Shown in pieces: positions 21,481 to 34,400 of a stretch of 64,000 nt of DNA; position 1 is the stretch's first letter, and every line of letters begins with the position of its first letter. A model generated the notes under the pieces. It made no database searches. It was not told where the DNA came from and was given only the letters and a program-made list of their open reading frames with translations. Made by a program: the position numbers and the translations under genes. This DNA is from Marsupella aquatica (taxonomy: Eukaryota > Marchantiophyta), in contig OZ316892.1 of the NCBI GenBank assembly GCA_973895155.1, positions 13,144,001 to 13,208,000 on the forward strand, given 5' to 3'.

Positions 21481-22473
21481 TTTGACGCCCCACTTTATCA
21501 TGGCAAGAAATTCAAAACCTAGGGAACCTGCCTTTTACTACTCAATACATTGCAAGCTCCCAGAACAATCATAAGGAAACAATATAAACTTTAGCTTCCC
21601 TTGCGACAATCGTAAGGAAACTATCTGAACTTAACGTAATGACAATGCTTCCAGCTGCAATAATAAAGGTAGCCTCAGACTTAAGATTAGATTTTCAGTT
21701 TTTCTACAAATTGTTGAGATCAAGAATGAAATTAGACATTCTGAAGACTACTGCAGGAATAATTAAGCTGAAATCGAGGAATTTGCCTTGGAATTTGGAA
21801 AAGCGCAAGTGAGAGTTGCATGGACAGAACGGTAGGCCTAAAACGTCCCTGGAAACTCAAGCAAGCCGCGTATCTCTAAAGAAAGTTTTAGGTGCAACGT
21901 TACAAAGACTCCCGGGTGAGGAAATCTGACCAAACTTTGGACCGTAATTGAACGCGCAAATATCAATCAAACTTGAACGAGCTTTGACAAGACTTCCCAG
22001 TCCAAAAATAGGTTTGGAGAGCAGGATATCTTCCCCACCCTTTTTGCAAGTTTGATCAATTTTTTTAGGAAGGATTCCTCTTCAAATCTGTGTAAATAGA
22101 GGTCCGAGTTTCAACCTTTACAATGAAATTCACTTCTGCTGGTCAGCATGGTTCCTTTGAACAGTTCCAAAACTGGTAGTCTCGGTTGCAATACTGGCAA
22201 CCACTGCAGCCAGCCTCGATCGTTGAAGATGGTAGTTATGAATTGACTAAACCCAGAATACTACTCCTCAACTGACCACAGTGGGTCAATTATTTTATTG
22301 ATTTAAGTGCTGAGAAAAAATGAGTTGTTGCTGTCGGTCTAAAATTATTTCCAGAACTATTTTACACTGTCATGTATGGAGATGTGAAAACTCCAAGCAT
22401 GTCATCTTTCACTGACGTAAAACATTTGATATCCAAAAAAGTGTGGCCCTAGTGACGAGATTTACGAAAATAC
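21481..22473. other. Downstream flank of the MOM1-like gene
   Basis: I see no other gene. The stretch adjoins the stop codon of the minus-strand MOM1-like gene at 22474, so the nearer few hundred bases probably include its 3' UTR. Confidence 0.4.
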
Positions 22474-25400
22474 CTAGTCCTCGTCATCAGAAAGATAAAT
22501 GATTGGGACTGGAATAGGTCGTGGATTGTGGCTGGACCCAATAGTCGACGGTTGTGATGGTACTACTCCCTGGTGCCCGAGGTTTGGTGCTCCAAGCTCT
22601 TGCAATGCAGCCTCTTCGCTCCTAACACGTGTGTCCACCACAGAGCTGACTTGATTTTCACTGGGAAGTGGCATCAACAGATCATTGACTTCATTCGCAG
22701 ATATGGTACCGCTCCCAAAATTGTTCTGTCCGCCTTGGAGGAACACATTACCTGCAAATTCTATGTTTGTCAATTGGTCTCCAGCAGGATATAGTACTGG
22801 ACTAACGGATACGAGAACAGCTTCCGTAACTGTTGGTGAGCTAACAGCACTTGTGATGGACATGGCTGGCACCGTCGAGGACGAGAGAACTGGTATAAAT
22901 TCTGAGCTACTATTATGCGAGGAAAGGTTTCCCATTCGCAGTGATGAGGGAGCCATAACATTTTCGCTCCCTTCCTGAGGAGAAACCCACGTTCTCACCT
23001 GTTGAATGGATACTGCGGTGGCTGTCTGGGGTTGAAAGAGCACCCTTTCAGAAATGACAGCAAATGGACTGCTGCAACTTGACAGGGAAGGGTTTGTGTG
23101 AGGGAATGCCTCGGGTACTGACACAAATCCTGTCGAAGAGAAATTCTCGTGAGGTCGAGGAACACAATTTGGCAGTGCTGAACACACAGGTACCCCAACG
23201 GTTAAGCCTAGCGGTTGGACGTTTCGGATATTACTTGGCCTGGTACTCTGCCATAGTGGTACTTGTGATCGACCATTAATGACTTGTGACGTGCTATTTG
23301 GAGTACCCATATCTGTCGCAGACCCAGGACCTGACCCTGCACTGACAACAGCACCTGTAAATCCCCTTCCTGTGGTCCTACTGCCGTTGCGCACAATGTT
23401 GCTTAAATGGGAAGGGTGCAACTGACCACGTCCAGACACATGGGTTGTTTGTCCTGATAGACGACCTGCCTGGCCACTTCCAAATATAACTTCCGGACTG
23501 TGACCTGCAAAACAAAATTCATTGACATTAGAACAGAAGAACACAACCCTATGTAGTTGTCCCCACTTATCCAAGCAATAGCCAATCTCTTTGAATTGGA
23601 ATGTGTATCGTCCGATGCAAAAGTTAAGTTCCGACGACTTCCTTAGCACATTATGACTACGGCTCTATTCCATAATAGCTGGAATTCAACACATGCCTGT
23701 ATTTGCAACAGATGGAGGATACAAGTTTTTTTTCAAGAGGCCAAAATTCGATGAGAATGCCCAAAAGAGATTGGGCAGTCTCCAGAAAACGTGAGCCAGT
23801 AGAAATGCAGATTTACCAGGGGTCTGGCGAGCCTTTTGCTGGTCCAACATTGATCTCAGCTTCAAAGCCTCAGCGAGCTGCCGATTCCTATCCACTTTCT
23901 CCAAATTGTCCTTCAACGCAGTAGTTTTCTGTTCAAATGTCCGAGCTGTTTCATACAGACGTCCCTCATATTTCTTCCGCAACTCCGTGGCCTCTGTGTC
24001 ATATTGCGCCTTAATTTGGGCTGTCTGCCATAACAAATATCAAGACCAATAAATAAGAGGATCTCGAGAGAGAATTCAATGGTGGTAGCACTTCACTAAG
24101 TAGAAGATTCTATTTTCCATTGAAACTTCAGAAAATATCTCAATGATTAGCTTCAAGTCAGTCAGTAGCAGGATTCTCCAATGCAGAAAGAGATACGATT
24201 CAATCCCTTAAGAAACAAAAGAAGGTTCGGGATTCACTAAAACTAGCCAATAGTACCAGGTGATTACGAGGACTGCAACTAACAGCTATATACACATTTC
24301 AAAGAACAGATTAGGAAAATACCTCTTCATTGTATTTTACCCTTGCGTTCTCCTGTTCCTGCTTTAACCGATTCTCTTCATGTAGGAGAGGATCAGGACC
24401 GAATGCGCTTTGTGATGAATGTGCCCCGAGAGGTGCATTTTGTGAATGCACATTGGACCGTGCCTGAGTTGCCAACAAAGCTCCACTAACTGACGAGATT
24501 GCACTGGGAATGGAACAACCCTGTCCAACAGATGGCTGAACCTGGGTTTGCACTCGTACTTGGGGTGGCGCGGTGTGATGAAGCGATGAGGGATGCCTAG
24601 CTGCATGCTGGGTTGAGACCGGTCTACGAATCTGAGCAATCCTTGGTTGCAGACTTGGCAGAGAATCTACCGAAACCTGTGGTGGTGAAGTACTAACTGT
24701 CTGTGGAAGCCTGGGCTGGAGACTTGGTGAAGCTTGTACACTTCGTGAAATCCTTGCTTGCAGACTTGTCGGCGCATGCAAATTCTGAGTTACCCTTGAT
24801 TGGAGATTAATTGGAACTTGAAAATTTTGTGAAGTCCTTGACTGCAAATTTGTAGGAGTTTGCGACCCCTGCGAAACCATTGATTGCTGCACAGTTGAAG
24901 TATTTAGCATCTCTGAAACTCTTGCATGCTCAGACAGCTGTGGAGGTACAACTCCCTGCTCAACCACAGAGAGAGTCCTTTCAGGCTCTTGAGTAGACAC
25001 GGCAACAGTTGGTTCACTCCCTACACCACCAGATGATGCCTCCACGATATTCAGGTGAGAAGGAGACGGCTGGGATCTCTCTTTCGTTTGGGCATTTTGT
25101 TGAAGAAAATAGGTTTGTGATCTCTGAGGCGGAGGATGGGAGTACTGGAGTGGAGCTGCTACTAGCTCCTCAGTTGTGGAAAGCCCTTGGTCAAGATTGG
25201 ACGACACTGCTTGGCTCATAGGTTGAGATAAAGTTGTCACTTCAGGAGACTGCAGGCGAGCTTGAGCCTGAGACTGGAGTTGGGATTCAGTTGACGGGGG
25301 TTGAGAGTTAGGGGGAGGAGAAGGTGTGCCCTCTCGTGACTGAGGTTGAGGTTGCGATGGGTGTTGATGCTGAGGGCGAGGCTGAATCTCAGCTCCGGGG

Positions 25401-28400
25401 GTACTTTCAAGTGACCGTAGATCTGTATTTTGACCTGGAAGAGCTCGAGGACTCTGCTGAGCTCGAGGAGCTCGTGCCTGAAGGGACTGCTTGCTACGGG
25501 CAGGCCCATTCTCCAAAAGTCTCGGAGTCCGAGCTTGCGTTGCAAAAACCAGACCCAAGCTCCTTGCCTCCGATACAAGATCGGGTAGTACCCCGGTGTT
25601 GATCAGTTGCAGCAATTTTGTATACAGGGCATTTATTCTATCTCGAAGATCTCTCTGTGTGCTATTCATCTCCTGACGTCGATCCTCTCCTTCTCGCTCA
25701 AATAACTTGACTGTAGAAGCAGAAACTTCTCCCAGCTGTCTTAACAGTGCATCTCTTTGGTCCATCTTGGCAGTGGCTAAAATCTCGACTTTCTGTTTCT
25801 CGAAGGACTTTTGGCAAGCATCTCTTTCCCGAGCAAAAGATGCATTGAATTCTTGAACCTCCAACTTCTGCTTCGCCAACCAACTATGGAGAAGCTGATC
25901 CCTGTCTGATTTCAATCTGGCACGAATTGCTTCTCCTGTTTGCGAACGTAATAGCTGCGTTTTCTCAGGAGATACAGCCATTGGTTGCCTCCGAGTGTGT
26001 CCCAAACCTGCATTCACTTCAACATTGTCTGAGGACGTCTCTTGATCTGAGCGCGCCTTTAATGTAGGATCTTCCTTTTGGAGATCACTCACTTGACAAT
26101 CTTCTGCTTGGGCCTGTTGTTCTGATTGCTCCAATCCTGTTCCGAGCGGATCATCTTGTTCCAAATGAGCTTTGTCTGCTTTACTGACAGGGGCAACAAG
26201 AATTTGAGACGAGTTGTTCTGGTCGATGGAAGCTTGTTGTCCACTTGAAGGTTGCAAATTGCTCTTCGTTAAAGGAGATGATTCAGGTACTTGTGACTTT
26301 GGAGGTATCTGTACAAGGCAGTCAATGCCAGTTGAAATGGGCTGGGATGTGTTGCTATGAGCTGCCTCATCAGGACATTTCTCTTCATCACCAATCCCTT
26401 GCTGTACTAAGGGACGAGCTACATATGTCTTGCACATACCCTCCAGTCTAGAGTAGACAGATGCAAATTCTTCTTTCTTTAGCGCCAAGCTGATATTCTC
26501 TCCGACACGAGAAACTGCTGTCAAGTGCTCCACAACTTGACGAAAATGGGCACAAGCTATAAGGCACTGCAACAGTGTAAGACAATGACCACATGATCAA
26601 AGATGTGGGAATTTAACAATGCACAAAGTTCTCACAACTTCAGATTATGCCTTCAGTCAAGATTGCATATACAAACGATTACACAATTACCAACAATACC
26701 AGTTGACTTGGCTGTGAAATCATCAAATGCCTAGACAAAAACTCCTGGCAACCTTCGTGCTTTGCGGTAACTCAATATGGATCAACCACCATCATAACTG
26801 TCTAGAAAATTCAATATTTCTTTTACGATAAAAGTTTCCCAGAAAGCAAGGAATTGGGTATAACCTGACCACGCTGTTTTACACAGCTTCTCCACCACAT
26901 TGCAATACAGACCTAGTATCTGTGACTTAACTCTGACGAGGTTCAAATTCCAAAAGAGAGCCGTACCAAAGAAATCTCCACCATGACAACCAGTTCTCGA
27001 GGTTCCTTGGGCATCCGAAAGCTATTCATTACATGAGAAAGTAACTGCTGAGAAAAGCTTGCAATCCTCTCCTGATGGCAAGAAGGAACAAGAGACTGCA
27101 ATGTGTTAAATTCTACGAGAAACAAGAATGTCAGAAACGCGTCAGGAAATATGATTACTAGACCACACACACTTCTGTGAATCTCACCACAGAAAGAAAG
27201 CAAATATGCCTACAGTCGTTCCAGTTTTCAAGTGTCTTGCTTCCCTTTCTTTGACTGAATTACACTCTTAAAATAGAGGCCATGGATTTATCCAAAACTA
27301 AGTCCAGCCCAGTGACTTCTCCAAAACTCCCTGACTAATCAGAGTCTGGCCCATTTCATAGCATCAAGCTGCAAGAGGCATCGTCTTTGAAGTTAAATAG
27401 CATACCTCAACTTGAAGAATGTCACAAATTCGAGACAACTCTGGTTGCATTTTGAGCAGCTGTTGTTTCTGCTCCATCCGCAATCTCTTACCGCTGTCAA
27501 CCTGCAAAGTTGTTGAAGACACGCTACCAGCTGTTGTAGGTTTTGGAGACTTGTTCATTCGAATTGCCTCTGTAGTTGCATGCCCAATAAGGTCATTTCT
27601 CTTCATTTTCTTGGGCACAGGGGCGTCAATCGATTTTTCTTGTTCGGCTTCCTGGTTATGCTGTTGACCAATCCCATCACTGCCAACTGGCTCTAATATC
27701 TGTTCACCAGCGATATGGTCAGTCACTGGGGCGGTCAAGCCAACCTCAGACTCCGATGTGACGGGCTTTCTTACCTCGGGGACGGATCTTGACAATAAAT
27801 TCTTATCTGGTGGAGAATCCTCATCGTGGCAGCTATCAGCTTGCTTTGCAATTGACTGTAATACTAGAAGGGAAGAATGCGTTTCCTTATCGTGGTTGAC
27901 TAAGATTGAAGTGGATTCAACTAGCTGGGGTCTTCTTCTCTTCCTCCTAAGTTCCTCGTCTTCTGGGGCTGAGTACGTAGCAAGCGCTTCCTCACTGTAC
28001 TGCACTCTCTTTCTTTGGCGCAGTCCTTTCCCTGGATTACACTGCTCCTCGCGGTCTTGTAACTCTGCATACCTATCCTTCAGTAGAGAAGACCAAAATT
28101 CTTTAACAGAATCTCCATCCTCTTCATTCCAAACTTCATCAACAGAGGTTTCAGTCGCAGCTTCCATCTCAAGATTACCTTGAAGGAAATTGCTCACGCG
28201 TTTCAAATCTCGAGTTGCCTTATCATCCAGTTCAAATTTCTGCTTGCCTTGGGGCATGTTAGTGCTGCTTAAGGAAGAGCTGTCCAGCTCCAGAATTTGC
28301 TGGACTTTCCACCTCAGAAGTTGCTGCAAGATTTTCACACTAAGAGGTTTTGGGTCTGCTACCAACTTTTTTTGACGGTCATAGACCATCGATCCCTCCT

Positions 28401-31400
28401 CAACAGTGAAACGCTGGTAAAGTCTAAATACCTTCAGCTCTCCATCAACTCTGTGAAGAACTTTTCGGAGATATTCCAAATCATTTGCTGGATTGAGATC
28501 ACTATCATGAATGATCACAACGTCTTTGTCTTTTAATTTCAGGCTGAGACCAGAGGCTCCTGTCCTGAGTAGAAAGACAGAACGCAAAGAATCCTTGGCA
28601 TTAAACCTCTGAACAGCTGCATTCTTCCGGTGAGCAGAATGTCGAGTATCGACTAGCTCATACGAGTCTGCGCCATATTTGTGCCTCAAATAGTCATCCA
28701 AGAAGTACAACTGCATCAGAGACTGCGAGAGCGAGAAATACAATATTAGACAAAATCCTAACAAAGTCTGCCAAAAACACTTTCCATATATCTCCCCAGC
28801 TTGAAACTAATTCAATGATTGTTACAGGACGAACTAAAAGTACTCTACCCTTTGCTAGCTATTCTCTGGGATCCTCCCCAACAATGTACAGATGCCGGAC
28901 ATAATCTTCAATCTCGACTAGTACTGTCGTTCGTTGATTTGTTTCCCACATAAAGAGTGAAATGGACAACCTGAGAGAGTATGACAACCCGCCGTTGTTG
29001 AATGCGGAGTAACGATAGCATTGCATGTATAAGTTGCCATTTCTCACTAGCTTCCACTCCCGCATCTATTAGAGCCTGAGAGGATGGCACGCCTTCTTTG
29101 GCACATCCCTGTAGAGTTGGGTCCACGAGATATGGATGTTGGCAGGACTGCATTCCAGAATCGCATCCCAACAATTTCCAACGATTACTATAAGCTTTGA
29201 GATGAATAGATGCATATGTTTGCTTTTGGAAACAGTAAGACATTTCACGAGACAAATTAGGCCAAGGGAAAAGGTACATGTATTCATCTCGGCGACGTAA
29301 CTCGAGAGCAAACAATCTTCTTAGAAAAGAAAGGAAGTACTTATAATACTAGTTCTGCCAAAGCATGATCGGAAATTAAAGTTTAAAGTTTGCGGGTTAT
29401 AGACTGAACTTCAAAAATCTACAGATAAGCGATGACCTACCAGCCTCAGTTGAGCCAGAAAATCATGGAGAGAGGGAGAATCGGGGTCAGAGCGTAACCG
29501 GCCGGACTGCAGTAAACTATAGTGTTTAGTCAGAGTATTGCAATAAAGCTGGATTTGAAGCGACGTCATGTTAGTCCCCACCCAGCACTCTACTAACTTC
29601 AGGCCAGAAGCGTCGTCTCGCCTGCTGTCCCTGATTATGTGCTCGCTCAATTGGTCTTTGAGGTATTGAAGGTGCCCACTTTCATCCAGCCCAGTCAATT
29701 GCTTGCGGACATTTGCTGTTGGTGAAGTACTCTGCGGTTGAAAGAGAAAAAGCATTTGTTGCAGTTCCTCAACATTGTACTGCCATAAGATACAAGAAGG
29801 AACCTGTAAGAGTGCTTTTTCCCTTGCAAACTTTCAAGTAGTAAAAGAACAAAAAAAAGAACCAGAATATGTTAAGAAGGGCAGGGTTATTAACCTTAGA
29901 TAGTTCACCAGCGAAAAGAAGCCAAAATGTAGTATCAAATTGCAAGAGGGCACGGTGTGACTTGGCTGTCTTGGACTGTTGACTTTCATCAACAACCACT
30001 GCCTCCCACTTAAGCTTACGCAGATAATCAAAATCCTGCATTAGATTACCACAGCGCGGGAACTGAGAACGCAACCAGAATATGACAGATTACCAAACCG
30101 TCTTAATAAAGTCACTAAAAGAGTTTAAAGGAACTGAGGAGAAGACAAGTTAATCAAAGACAAGAAAGTAAAGAATGAAGTAAAGAAAATAGAAAATTCC
30201 AGTGTCGCCGGGTCATCCCTGTAAAAGGAAGATATCAGGGAAGGTTACTAAATTCTCCTGAAATTTTCCGAATTGCAAAGGTACCACTTAAGTTGTCAAA
30301 ATTATAAAAATCCCCTTCCTTTGCCTGCCGTCAGGCTCGTCTCCAGCATGGACTGTACTGCCCCCTGCATATCGGGAGAATCTTTTTGCATTCGAAATTT
30401 AAGTGGTACATTTTGTAATTTGATGACATTTCAGGCAGTTTGGGAGGCTGGGTATCGTTTGTAGACTTTTTCAAGAAAGGTAACCATAATCATCTCGGCA
30501 ACTAAGAAATATAACGTCACTTAGTGGGTTCGATGTTAGGAGAAAAAGGGTTACAATGAGGTGGAGATTATAACAGAAATATTTCAATGCTTTTACTCAG
30601 TCTACAGCTTACACTCTCAAATGTGAGAGACACTAGAGTGCGAATGGGTCCTCAGAGATATAGCAGCTGCGATATTTCTAAAAAAAGTCCCGGCGTGAGA
30701 CCGTTCCTCCCTCACAGACTCTTTACCTCCGCCCTCTTAAGGTAGCTGTCTCTAGCTAACAGCAATCTGGAGTTTCTGGCTAAACTGGTGACAAGTCGTA
30801 ACAGATCGACCATTAAATCAAATGTCCATGTCTTGAAGGAGCGTGGGCTAAAACGTTATTCATTCCTTCGTTTCTTCACAATCAAGTACGAAAACTCATT
30901 ATTAACTCAAATCCAGTGAACTACAATCCTCTAGCAAGGCTCGTTGATCACTTAAGTCCAGGATGTCAAGTACTAGGTGGGTAAGATTGAGGCCACTAGT
31001 GCAGGAAGCGAAAGTGGCACCAAAAACCGCGACTGCAACAGGTAAGTTATCCAACCGGAGCTACAGACATGATCCTAGAGACTCGGCATAGAAACCAGGA
31101 AATTTGAGCCAAAGTCTAACCCCGGACGACTCTCCGCCCAGCAGAATGGATATGTCAATACCGTCCCCTAGCAGAAGCTGATGATGACAATGATTTTCTT
31201 TTAACCTCTGGGTAACAATACTTGAGGCCGTGTTCAGTGACACTTCACCTGCTTTCCTGAAATTGTGGCTATTTTCCTCCTTAAATTTGCCACAAGTCTA
31301 GAGAGAGCACAAGTATCATAATAATTGCAGATCATAATTTTTCTTATTCTCCAATTTTCAAGCTAGTTCCTTTTCTTTAATGTTGCCTTTTACCGTCTGT

Positions 31401-34400
31401 CCCATATGGACAGAGGGACCACACGTCACACGTGCCACAACAAGGACGACTTCACAGGCACAGCTGTGTACCAGCCAAAATGTGTCTACTCGAGTCACAA
31501 TACAAACTTGGAATCTGGAAACTCTGTGGCTGTAGCTCATTCACGGACCCGTTAGTGTCATTCAAGATACCCTTCTTTTTGCAGATCCTAGGAAATATCG
31601 TCTACTCGTGGAGAATTTGGACAGTCGCTGGTCACAAACCGGTATCCGATGTTAAGAGATAGCAGTCGCAACATCGAACAGATCAAAAGAGACGATGTCG
31701 GAAAGGCGAAATTCCAAAACCATTCTCGGGTTGGAAAGCAGCTGTCGAAGCATAGAAAACAAGTACGGAGTAGTTCCCAACTATTAGGGGTACATCAGCG
31801 TGCATACCTTTAAGGGCGGAAAACATTCTAATTCAGTTTTTTCCCGTGACAATCACTATATCTGCTTAATTGACGATGACCAGTCTGTTTTATCTCCTTT
31901 ATTCCCGTGACAATTGATTTATCGGCTCACTTGAAAATTACCACTCTGCTTTATCTCCTCGAGTACAAATCTGAACCCTTTGACCCATTCAAAGACTACC
32001 TTACAAAAAATTCAATTCCTTTCAATTAGAATTGAGCTTTTAAGATCACAACCCCACTCAAATGCTTATTCCACGTTGTAATCATAATTAGGAGAGTTAA
32101 AAGGTTTGGTTTGCAACGAGGGAAATCCTTGGGAGAAAGATTTGAGATGTCAGATCTTGAACTATGTCTTCAATCCCTACGAAGGGAAGGGAAGGGAAGG
32201 GAAGGGAAGGGAAGGGAAGGGAAGGGAAGGGAAGGGAAGGGAAGGGAAGGGAAGGGAAGGGAAGGGAAGGGAAAACCAACACACATTAAGAATCACGAAG
32301 GACAGCTAATACTCACAGAGAAAGCGATGTCACAGGTTGTCAGAACAACTTGAACTTTGAGTGGTGTATTCCTTCTATTTAGTTCGAAACGTTGAATAAC
32401 TCCTCTTGCCTCTTTGCTACCCATATAAACAACAGTGTTGACTTGAGGCGCATTTTCTGTAAATTCTGCTTCCCAGCATTGAATGTCAAACGCCGGAACT
32501 ATAACTAGAATCAGTCTGTAAACTCCATATTCCTCTATCAGAGAGAGGAGAAAAGCCACCGTCGTTGATGATGTTTCCTGCTGTCAAGTAAAGCATCCAG
32601 TGATGTCAATATCCACCCACAAGACCCCAATATTAAATTGGATTGGTTCAGGTCCAATGACCTCACAAGAACTGCTACATATGATTTCACCAATTAGCTG
32701 GAAATTTTGCATACATAACAGAGGGCTTCCATCAATTACAAAGGTGCTCAACACAAAATTCATGCATTTGGGTATGCAATTGTGGATTATCCTCTAAGGT
32801 AAAGTTCCCCTAAAGAATATCCTCGTTGTTAGAAAGCCTGCTATGGATTTATAGTCGGCCCAGAAGGACCCAGACTGCTGTTTCTTCATTCATTTCCATT
32901 TGCTGAGATTTAAAGATCTGTAGTGGCAGGCGTAATATGCAAATTCGGAGGAAATAAATTCCAAATTAACATTGAAAATCTGCAGTATAGCATATCCTCT
33001 ACAGCCAAGAACACTAGGAAGAAATGAACCTGGTCGTCTTGGTCAACAATTATAGTGTTTTGGTGACGATGCCACCGTTGCCTGAGCTGATTGAGTCGGT
33101 CCATTTGGTAGGGAAGTAGTTTTCCGAATCGAATCCATTCTGGTTGACTTTGCAGCTGTTTATAGCTTGCCTCCCGCAGTTTGTCGACCTGCACATGGGC
33201 CAGGCAGAGACAACAAATTGAACTTCAGATGTCTTCGTTTAGACGTCACTGTTCAAATTAGAATCTGCGCTGCTCCATCTGGGGGAAATCATTCGATAGT
33301 TGGCGCCAAAGATGATCTGAAAAGGTCTTCTGTTACACATTAATGTTCAGTTGAAAATCTGCAGTGTTCCATCGGGTGAAATCATTTACGATTTGCTGAA
33401 GGATTTCAAGGATGCAGTACGGCAATCTCAGCACTCAAGTCCATGCCATAGATTCTGACAGAGTCTGACAATGGTGACGGCCAGTAGGGTAACAATAGCC
33501 AGAAGGAAACGAAAAGTGCGAAGAGCCTTCAAAATTGCACCGAGACACGCAATAATACAACGGAAATCACTGTAAGAACAGTCGAGAGACACTAACTGAT
33601 GCTAATCTTGAAAAACCTGCATGTACAACGTTAGCTGGCATCGGATACGTTCAAAAGTAATGCAGTACAATTTTTGAAAATTACCTCTACAACTCGCTGT
33701 GGATCATTACGCTTCCTTGCAGCTTCAGCCCACTGGTAAAACATCGTTTCAAGCTGTTTGACTTTCACATCGGAAAGGACCCCTGAGTGCGCTGGCTCCC
33801 ATGTGCAGTGTTCATAACCTAGACCCTTCCACTTTACGAACCACTCCTGTTGAGTGTCCATGCCAAGAAAACCTCGTCCTCGTCCTCCACCTGGTCGTCG
33901 AGGGGGGATGGAGACCCTTCTATCTACTAGACGCTGTGGCTCTGCCCAATCCGAGTTCCATTGACCAACCTGGATTTTAAGAAATCATCATTCAAGGAAT
34001 TAGTGTTCGAACATTCCGTTTATTCACAAAGTTTAACTTTTCGACGATGCAAATTGGACAGAGTTGCGATCATTTGGGATCAGGGTTCCATCCAAACCAA
34101 ACAGGCCACGACGAGTCAGCATCTCAAGTTGTGGCTAATGGACATGATAGTAATGCAATACAGTCACAGTTTTAACGAACCTGCCAAATCAGACGTTCAT
34201 GTGCGGAATTTTTAAAGCAAGAATTTATTTTATTTTCGAAGGGAGTCAAAAGACACTTCAAGTATAATACTACACCCACAACTCCAGAGGAATCGAGATT
34301 ACCTGGCCTTCAGCGATTTTTTTCTTAAACTTTGCAAGACCTTTGGGTGAAAGTTTGACGAGCTCGCTTTCCACAACCCATGTATTGTGTGCATGTGAGA

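Noticed and set aside
21236-21574. 112-codon frame with internal repeats
   Set aside because: The repeat exists at DNA level as 77-78-bp tandem copies; the frame has no other support.
30270-30430. Inverted pair GTACCACTTAA / TTAAGTGGTAC in a MOM1-like intron, possible small TIR element
   Set aside because: Only about 11 bp of inverted match and no clear target duplication; kept as a remark only.
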